Positions 1 through 4,890 of a DNA stretch of 5,845 nucleotides are shown here, piece after piece. The notes under the pieces are model-generated. The model saw only the letters and a list, made by a program, of their open reading frames with translations, did no database searches and was not told the DNA's origin. The DNA is from Anaerolineales bacterium (GTDB lineage Bacteria; Chloroflexota; Anaerolineae; Anaerolineales; Villigracilaceae): contig WGAD01000020.1 of assembly GCA_015489255.1 (NCBI GenBank), positions 1 to 5,845 on the forward strand. Reading direction: 5' to 3'. Each line of letters starts with the position of its first letter. Within the stretch, counting starts at the first letter, position 1. A program made the position numbers and the translations under genes.

Positions 1-279
1 CAGGAGGCCGACGGCGCCTTGCTGCGTGCCCTCGGCTACCAGGTAGAAATCATTCCCTCTGGCTGCTGCGGCATGGCGGGCGCCTTTGGTTACGAAAAGG
101 AACACTACGCCTTGTCGTTAAAAATCGGCGAACAAACGCTCTTCCCTTACCTGCGCGATCATCCGCAAGGGATGGTTGGCGCACCGGGTGCCTCTTGTCG
201 GGCGCAGATCGCAGACGGGGTGGGGAGGCAGGCCGATCACCCGCTGGTGATCGCTGCCCGCGGGCTGCCCGCCGCGTAA
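1..279 (+). CDS. C-terminal end of FAD-linked oxidase / Fe-S (CCG-domain) dehydrogenase, 5' partial
   Basis: Reading frame 1 is open from the first base to a TAA at 277-279, giving 92 residues of a protein that starts outside the window. The fragment holds the last cysteine-rich (CCG) segment: GCCGMAGAFGYE at residues 21-32 with Cys22-Cys23, followed by EHY, KIGE..LFP and a downstream GASCR with Cys66. This pattern is known from the C-terminus of large fused proteins that join a GlcD-type FAD-binding oxidase to a GlpC-like Fe-S domain and act on D-lactate, glycolate or similar 2-hydroxy acids, passing electrons towards the respiratory chain. The cysteines would ligate an iron-sulfur cofactor. 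The family often has His in the SCRHQI segment; here it is Ala (SCRAQI). A stand-alone Fe-S subunit (GlcF/GlpC-like) cannot be excluded because the FAD part is not visible. The substrate cannot be told from this piece. The stop is 62 bases before mutS, and no U-tract terminator separates them. Confidence 0.8.
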   Translation, partial: QEADGALLRALGYQVEIIPSGCCGMAGAFGYEKEHYALSLKIGEQTLFPYLRDHPQGMVGAPGASCRAQIADGVGRQADHPLVIAARGLPAA

Positions 280-303
280 AGAAACACGCGGCGCTCCGGC
301 GGT

Positions 304-309
304 TATAGT
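304..309 (+). promoter_or_regulatory. Possible -10 box of a mutS promoter
   Basis: TATAGT, one mismatch from the sigma-70 type -10 consensus, lies in an AT-rich patch (303-329) that stands out from the GC-rich surroundings. The hexamer 17 bases upstream, GAAACA at 281-286, matches only half of TTGACA, so the -35 is weak. A start site near 316-318 would leave a leader of about 25 bases containing the ribosome binding site. No mapped start supports this, and read-through from the upstream dehydrogenase gene is equally possible. Confidence 0.35.
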
Positions 310-332
310 AGAATTGTTCATCTTATTTTGGC

Positions 333-338
333 AAGGAG
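333..338 (+). promoter_or_regulatory. Ribosome binding site of mutS
   Basis: AAGGAG lies three bases before the ATG at 342, a rather short but workable spacing. It fixes the start: the in-frame codons upstream of 342 contain no ATG, GTG or TTG before a TAG at 309-311. Confidence 0.75.
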
Positions 339-341
339 CCT

Positions 342-2915
342 ATGGCGAAAAACGAACTGACCCCGGTGCGAAGACAATATCTGGAGATCAAACGCCAATA
401 CCCCGATGCTATCCTCTTCTTTCGGTTGGGCGATTTTTACGAGACCTTCGACGAGGATGCCGAAATCACCGCCCGCGAGCTGGATATTGTGCTCACTTCG
501 CGGCCCATTGGCAAAGGGCTGCGCGCACCGCTGGCGGGCATTCCTTATCATGCGGCGGAAAATTACATCGCTCGTTTGATCGAAAAAGGGTATCGTGTAG
601 CCATCTGTGAGCAAATCGGCGAACAACCGGTCAAAGGCATTTTCCCGCGCAAAGTGGTGCGGGTGGTAACCCCCGGGACCGTGTTCGAGCCGAACATGCT
701 GCCCGCCGGCGCCAACAATTACCTGGCTGCCGTGGTGGCCGACGGCCGGCGGGCGGCCATTGCCTACACCGATATCACCACCGGAGAGTTTGCCGTTACG
801 GAGATGGAAACGAACACCGAGGCCCCGCTGCGGGCGGAATTGCTGCGGCTGCGGCCGGCGGAAATCATCCATCCCCAATCCTGGACACTGCCGGAAGGCT
901 TGCCCGGACACCACACGCCGTGGACGGACTGGCGCTTTGAACCCGGCCGCTGCGAGCAGGGGCTAAAAGCGCATTTCGGCGTTGCCACCCTGGATGCCTT
1001 CGGCATTGCCCACATGCCCCTGGCACAGCAAGCCGCCGGCGCCATTTTGCAATATTTGCGAGAAACCGAACCCGCTGCCCTCAACCTGCTGACCGGTTTG
1101 CGCACCTACTCCCTGACCGAGTTCATGACCCTGGACGCCTCGACCCGCCGCAACCTGGAGCTGACCGAAACCCTGCAAGGGGAAACCCGCGGCTCTCTGC
1201 TCTGGGTGCTAGACAGAACAACCACCCCCATGGGCAAACGCCTGCTGCGCGCCTGGGTCAGCCAGCCACTGCTGGACGTGGAGGCCATTCAACGGCGGCA
1301 GGATGGCGTGGCTTTCTTCTACGAAGACGGCCTCTTGCGGGCCGAGTTGCGGGCTGCCTTAAAGCCATTGGCCGATCTGGAGCGGTTGGCGAACCGCATT
1401 GTGGCCGGGCACGCCCAGCCGCGCGATTTGGTCGCCCTGCGCGAGGTCTTGCGCCGCCTGCCGGCGGTCCGCGATCTCTTCGCCAATCGGCAAACCGCCG
1501 CCTTGCCGCTGGACGATCTGGACGTTTGCACCGCCGAGCGGGACCTGCTCGAACAGGCCATTGAAGAAGAGCCACCCGCCACCCTGCAAAACATCGGCGT
1601 CATCCGACCGGGGTATTCCGCGGAGCTGGACCGCGTAATGGAGGCCTCGGCCCACGCCCGCGAGTGGATCGCCAACCTGGAGAACGTAGAACGCCAGCGC
1701 ACAGGCATCAAAAACCTGAAAGTGGGCTACAACAAAGTCTTTGGTTACTACATTGAGGTCACCAAAGCCAATACCCACCTGGTGCCCGCAGATTACATTC
1801 GCAAGCAAACCCTGGTCAACGCGGAGCGGTACATCACGCCGGAGATGAAAGAATACGAGGCGCTGGTGCTCAACGCCGAAGAGGAGATCAAAACCCTGGA
1901 AACCCGTCTCTTCCGCCAGGTTTGCCAGCAGCTGGCGGCTTCTGCCCCCCGGTTGGTGAAGACCGCCCGCGCCCTGGCCACCCTGGACGTGTTGGCCGGG
2001 CTGGCCGAGGTGGCCGCCCTGAATAACTACGTTCGCCCGCAAGTCAGCGCCCGGGTCACCCTGGACATCCGCGGCGGGCGGCATCCGGTGGTGGAACAAA
2101 CCCTGGGCGAAACTGGCTTCATTGCCAACGATATCACCTTCGAGGAGGGAGAGATCGTCCGCCTGATCACCGGCCCCAATATGAGCGGCAAGTCCACCTA
2201 TTTGCGGCAGGCCGCCCTGATCGTCTTGATGGCGCAAATGGGCAGCTTCGTTCCTGCCGAAGCGGCCCACATCGGGCTGGTGGATCGCATCTTCACCCGC
2301 ATCGGCGCCCAGGACGAAATCCACGCTGGTCAATCCACCTTCATGGTCGAAATGGTCGAAACCGCCAACATCCTGCACCATGCCACCCCGCGCAGCCTGC
2401 TCATCCTGGACGAGATCGGGCGCGGCACCAGCACCTACGACGGGGTTTCTATCGCCTGGGCGATGGTGGAATATATCCACAACCACCCGCAGCTGCGGGC
2501 GCGCACCCTCTTTGCCACCCACTACCATGAGCTGACCGAACTGGCCGATTTGCTGCCCGGCGTGCGCAATTACAACGTCGCCGTCAGCGAGGCTGAGGGG
2601 CAGGTGGTTTTCCTGCACAAGATCGTGCCCGGCGGCGCCGACAAATCCTATGGCATTCACGTCGCCCGTCTGGCCGGTTTGCCGGCCACGGTGGTGCAGC
2701 GCGCCAATGAAATCATGGCGCAGCTGGAGCGCACCTCGGGCCGCGCCACGCGGGCGCCAACCGTCAGCGCCCGGCAAATGGCCCTCTTTCCGGAGACCAA
2801 TCCGCTGCTGGATGAATTGCGCGCTCTGGACATCAACAACCTCTCGCCCATTGAAGCGCTGAACAAATTGTACGAATGGCGCCGCCGCTTTGTTTCCCCC
2901 GAGGATGGGGTATAA
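342..2915 (+). CDS. mutS: DNA mismatch repair protein MutS
   Basis: This is a full-length 857-residue MutS, close to the usual size (E. coli about 853). MutS binds mismatches and small loops in newly made DNA as a dimer and uses ATP to become a sliding clamp that recruits MutL. The N-terminal mismatch-recognition domain holds the Phe-X-Glu motif as Phe32-Tyr33-Glu34 in GDFYETF; the Phe stacks on the mismatch. Connector, lever and clamp domains follow (roughly 125-560). The C-terminal ATPase has Walker A GPNMSGKST (611-619, Lys617), the segment GQSTFMVEM (663-671), Walker B LLILDE (686-691, Asp690-Glu691) followed by GRGTS, and FATHYHEL with His727. QMALF at 812-816 fits the beta-clamp-binding consensus and matches the location of this motif in E. 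coli MutS. The tail (about 820-850) resembles the C-terminal oligomerisation helices. The start follows an AAGGAG. No mutL is present in the window. No frameshift or missing key residue was seen. Confidence 0.98.
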   Translation: MAKNELTPVRRQYLEIKRQYPDAILFFRLGDFYETFDEDAEITARELDIVLTSRPIGKGLRAPLAGIPYHAAENYIARLIEKGYRVAICEQIGEQPVKGIFPRKVVRVVTPGTVFEPNMLPAGANNYLAAVVADGRRAAIAYTDITTGEFAVTEMETNTEAPLRAELLRLRPAEIIHPQSWTLPEGLPGHHTPWTDWRFEPGRCEQGLKAHFGVATLDAFGIAHMPLAQQAAGAILQYLRETEPAALNLLTGLRTYSLTEFMTLDASTRRNLELTETLQGETRGSLLWVLDRTTTPMGKRLLRAWVSQPLLDVEAIQRRQDGVAFFYEDGLLRAELRAALKPLADLERLANRIVAGHAQPRDLVALREVLRRLPAVRDLFANRQTAALPLDDLDVCTAERDLLEQAIEEEPPATLQNIGVIRPGYSAELDRVMEASAHAREWIANLENVERQRTGIKNLKVGYNKVFGYYIEVTKANTHLVPADYIRKQTLVNAERYITPEMKEYEALVLNAEEEIKTLETRLFRQVCQQLAASAPRLVKTARALATLDVLAGLAEVAALNNYVRPQVSARVTLDIRGGRHPVVEQTLGETGFIANDITFEEGEIVRLITGPNMSGKSTYLRQAALIVLMAQMGSFVPAEAAHIGLVDRIFTRIGAQDEIHAGQSTFMVEMVETANILHHATPRSLLILDEIGRGTSTYDGVSIAWAMVEYIHNHPQLRARTLFATHYHELTELADLLPGVRNYNVAVSEAEGQVVFLHKIVPGGADKSYGIHVARLAGLPATVVQRANEIMAQLERTSGRATRAPTVSARQMALFPETNPLLDELRALDINNLSPIEALNKLYEWRRRFVSPEDGV

Positions 2916-2916
2916 T
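2911..2916 (+). promoter_or_regulatory. Consensus -10 box over the mutS stop codon, likely promoter of the ABC ATPase-gpmA pair
   Basis: TATAAT matches the sigma-70 type -10 consensus in all six positions, and the mutS stop TAA (2913-2915) lies inside it. The box sits in a small inverted repeat, GGTAT-A-ATACC (2909-2919). A good -35 is not apparent: TTGTTT at 2890-2895 (15-base spacer) or CTTTGT at 2888-2893 (17-base spacer) are weak candidates. A start near 2922-2924 would give a leader of about 33 bases that includes GGAGG at 2941. The position, just ahead of the next gene, supports a real promoter, but no transcript data are available. Confidence 0.6.
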
Positions 2917-2940
2917 ACCGGCACCATATTTGCGAGAAAC

Positions 2941-2945
2941 GGAGG
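2941..2945 (+). promoter_or_regulatory. Ribosome binding site of the ABC ATPase gene
   Basis: GGAGG lies ten bases before the ATG at 2956. It decides the start: the frame stays open upstream to a TTG at 2890 inside mutS, but that would add 22 residues unlike the family, whereas 2956 begins with the normal first strand of the nucleotide-binding domain. Confidence 0.8.
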
Positions 2946-2955
2946 TTTCAGGCCA

Positions 2956-4056
2956 ATGGCTAGTGTGACTTATGAACACGTCACCAAACGGTTTGGGGAC
3001 GTCATCGCTGTGAACGATTTGGACATTCACGTCGAAGACAAGGAATTTCTCGTTTTCGTCGGCCCCTCGGGCTGCGGCAAAACGACCTCCCTCCGCCTGC
3101 TGGCTGGGCTGGAGGAGATTACGGAAGGCAATATCTACATCGGCGACCGTCTGGTGAACGATGTTCAACCCAAAGACCGCGATATCGCCATGGTCTTCCA
3201 ATCGTATGCCCTGTACCCCCACCTTTCGGTGTACGACAACCTGGCCTTCGGCCTGAAACTGCGCAAAACGCCGCGCCAGGAGATCGAACGCCGGGTCAAA
3301 GAAGCCGCTGAGATCCTGGGCATTACCGAATTGTTGGACCGCAAGCCGCGCCAACTCTCCGGCGGGCAACGCCAGCGCGTGGCGGTCGGGCGGGCCATTG
3401 TCCGCGAGCCGAAGGTTTTTCTCTTCGACGAACCACTCTCCAACCTGGACGCCAAATTGCGCGTGCAAATGCGGGCGGAGATCAGCAAGCTGCACCAGCG
3501 CTTGCAAACCACCTTCATTTACGTCACGCACGATCAGGTAGAAGCCATGACCATGGCCACCCGCATCGCCGTGATGAACAAAGGCGTTTTGCAGCAAATC
3601 GATTCGCCGCAAATTCTCTACGATCGGCCGGCCAATATGTTCGTTGCCGGTTTCATCGGTTCGCCGGCCATGAACTTCTTCCAGGCCAAACTGCGCAAGG
3701 ACGGCAGCCGCCTGCTGGTAGACACCGGCGTCTTCGCTGTGCCCCTGCCGACAGAACGCAGCGCCCCCTATCAGCGCTATGTCGACCGCAACATCGTCTT
3801 CGGCATCCGGCCAGAAGACATCCACAACCCGGATTTCACCCCGCCGAACATCCATGCTGCGCCGGTGGAAGCCACAGTGGATGTGACGGAACCCATGGGG
3901 AACGAAATTTTCCTCTACCTGGTCAGCGGGTCGTACAACTTCATCGCCCGCGTCGATCCGCGCACCCGCTTCAGCCTGGGCTCCAAGGTGCAGGTCGTTT
4001 TCAATATGGATAATTTCCATATCTTCGACCCGGAAACCGAGCAGGCCATTCGCTGA
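2956..4056 (+). CDS. Carbohydrate ABC importer ATP-binding protein (MalK/UgpC/MsmK type)
   Basis: This 366-residue protein is the cytoplasmic ATPase that powers a CUT1-type ABC importer for oligosaccharides or glycerol-phosphates. Its length is typical of MalK/UgpC/MsmK proteins. The nucleotide-binding domain has Walker A GPSGCGKTT (36-44, Lys42), Q-loop Gln82 in VFQSYALYPH, the ABC signature LSGGQ (134-138), Walker B VFLFDE (154-159, catalytic Glu159), D-loop SNLD (162-165) and H-loop His192. A C-terminal TOBE/OB-like regulatory region follows (about 235-355), with the family marks GSPAMNFF, GIRPEDI (283-289) and a MGNEIFLYL segment. No permease or solute-binding gene is adjacent, so the protein may be an orphan ATPase shared by several importers, as MsmK-type ATPases are known to be; the sugar cannot be named. 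The mutS stop is 40 bases upstream, and gpmA starts 9 bases after this stop, so the pair is probably cotranscribed. I give no symbol because malK, ugpC and msmK cannot be separated from sequence alone. Confidence 0.95.
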   Translation: MASVTYEHVTKRFGDVIAVNDLDIHVEDKEFLVFVGPSGCGKTTSLRLLAGLEEITEGNIYIGDRLVNDVQPKDRDIAMVFQSYALYPHLSVYDNLAFGLKLRKTPRQEIERRVKEAAEILGITELLDRKPRQLSGGQRQRVAVGRAIVREPKVFLFDEPLSNLDAKLRVQMRAEISKLHQRLQTTFIYVTHDQVEAMTMATRIAVMNKGVLQQIDSPQILYDRPANMFVAGFIGSPAMNFFQAKLRKDGSRLLVDTGVFAVPLPTERSAPYQRYVDRNIVFGIRPEDIHNPDFTPPNIHAAPVEATVDVTEPMGNEIFLYLVSGSYNFIARVDPRTRFSLGSKVQVVFNMDNFHIFDPETEQAIR

Positions 4057-4060
4057 GGAG
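4055..4060 (+). promoter_or_regulatory. Ribosome binding site of gpmA, overlapping the preceding stop codon
   Basis: GAGGAG starts on the second base of the ABC gene's TGA (4054-4056) and ends five bases before the gpmA ATG. Ribosomes terminating on the first gene uncover or occupy this site, which favours translational coupling and supports an operon. Confidence 0.8.
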
Positions 4061-4065
4061 CGCTT

Positions 4066-4821
4066 ATGTACAAAATCGTCCTGGTTCGGCACGGGCAAAG
4101 CCAGTGGAACCTGGAAAACCGGTTCACCGGTTGGACGGACGTCCCGCTGACGCCGCAAGGGGTAGAGGAGGCGCGTCAGGCTGGCCGCCTGCTGAAAGAG
4201 GCCGGCTACAACTTCGACCTCGCCTTCACATCGGTTCTGCGCCGTGCCATCAAAACCCTGTGGCTGATCCTGGAAGAAATGGAACAGGAATGGATCCCGG
4301 TGAGGCGGCACTGGCGCCTGAACGAACGGCATTATGGCGCCCTGCAAGGGCTGAACAAGGCCGAAACCGCCGCCCGTCTGAGCGAAGAGCAGGTGCTGAT
4401 TTGGCGGCGCAGTTACGACGTTCCGCCCCCGCCGCTGGAATGGGACGACGAGCGCCATCCGCGTTTTGACCGCCGTTATGCCTCTCTATCGGCAGATGAA
4501 TTGCCCGCCACCGAATCGCTAAAGCTGACGCTGGAGCGCGTGCTGCCCTACTGGCACCAGGAAATCGTACCCGCGGTGAAAGCCGGCAAGCAGGTCTTGG
4601 TGGTGGCGCACGGCAACAGTTTGCGCGCCCTGGTCAAATACCTGGATGAGATGAGCGCCGAAGCCATTGTCAAGCTGAACATCCCCACCGGCGTTCCCCT
4701 GGTGTACGAATTGGACGAGAACTTGAAGCCCCTCGGCCATACCTACCTCGGCGATCCGGAAGCTGTCGCGCGTGCGGCGGCAGCGGTCGCGGCCCAGGGG
4801 AAGGCCTCCGCGGCCTCCTGA
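4066..4821 (+). CDS. gpmA: 2,3-bisphosphoglycerate-dependent phosphoglycerate mutase
   Basis: This 251-residue enzyme interconverts 3- and 2-phosphoglycerate in glycolysis and gluconeogenesis in the cytoplasm, through a phosphohistidine primed by 2,3-bisphosphoglycerate. It has the family's length (E. coli GpmA 250). The histidine-phosphatase motif [10 protein letters not shown] (6-15) gives the catalytic His9. RRAIKTLW (59-66) contains the phosphate-binding Arg60, [14 protein letters not shown] (85-98) contains the general acid/base Glu87, and [14 protein letters not shown] (180-193) contains the second active-site His182. The intact [13 protein letters not shown] segment and the insertion with YDVPPPPLE mark a true cofactor-dependent mutase rather than a generic phosphatase of the superfamily. 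The tail is Ala-rich, like the flexible tail of other GpmA proteins that closes over the active site. It is coupled to the ABC ATPase gene upstream and followed by a strong terminator, so it is the last gene of its operon. Confidence 0.97.
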   Translation: MYKIVLVRHGQSQWNLENRFTGWTDVPLTPQGVEEARQAGRLLKEAGYNFDLAFTSVLRRAIKTLWLILEEMEQEWIPVRRHWRLNERHYGALQGLNKAETAARLSEEQVLIWRRSYDVPPPPLEWDDERHPRFDRRYASLSADELPATESLKLTLERVLPYWHQEIVPAVKAGKQVLVVAHGNSLRALVKYLDEMSAEAIVKLNIPTGVPLVYELDENLKPLGHTYLGDPEAVARAAAAVAAQGKASAAS

Positions 4822-4843
4822 GGCGGCAACCAGCAAAAAAGCA

Positions 4844-4873
4844 ACAGCCCCCGCGCAAACGGGGGCTGTTTTT
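4844..4873 (+). terminator. Strong intrinsic terminator after gpmA, probably bidirectional
   Basis: A perfect 10-bp stem pairs 4844-4853 (ACAGCCCCCG) with 4860-4869 (CGGGGGCTGT) around a six-base loop CGCAAA, followed by T at 4869-4873. It starts 22 bases after the gpmA stop. On the other strand the same stem is followed by TTGC and then six T (complement of A at 4835-4840), so it can also end transcripts of the convergent gene, whose stop lies at 4891-4893. Confidence 0.93.
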
Positions 4874-4890
4874 CGTAAATCGGGGTGTTC

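Noticed and set aside
270..293. Hairpin around the dehydrogenase stop codon (CGCCGCG paired with CGCGGCG, ten-base loop)
   Set aside because: The seven-pair stem is real on paper, but no T tract follows (CTCCGGCGG comes next), so it does not qualify as an intrinsic terminator; such repeats are common in GC-rich coding ends.
314..610. Plus-strand frame overlapping the start of mutS in another phase
   Set aside because: It is out of phase with the intact N-terminal MutS domain and has no recognisable content.
1359..2927. Open frame of 522 codons on the minus strand inside mutS
   Set aside because: It lies wholly opposite a certain MutS, and long antisense frames are expected in GC-rich codon usage. 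The translation is Gly/Gln/His/Asp-rich with no recognisable motif.
2890..2955. Upstream TTG start for the ABC ATPase at 2890
   Set aside because: It would add 22 residues that do not fit the family and overlaps mutS; the ATG at 2956 has a GGAGG at good spacing and the normal N-terminus.
2833..4458. Open frame of 541 codons on the minus strand across the ABC ATPase and gpmA
   Set aside because: It spans two certain genes and their junction, has no family features, and its composition is that of a reverse-strand shadow.
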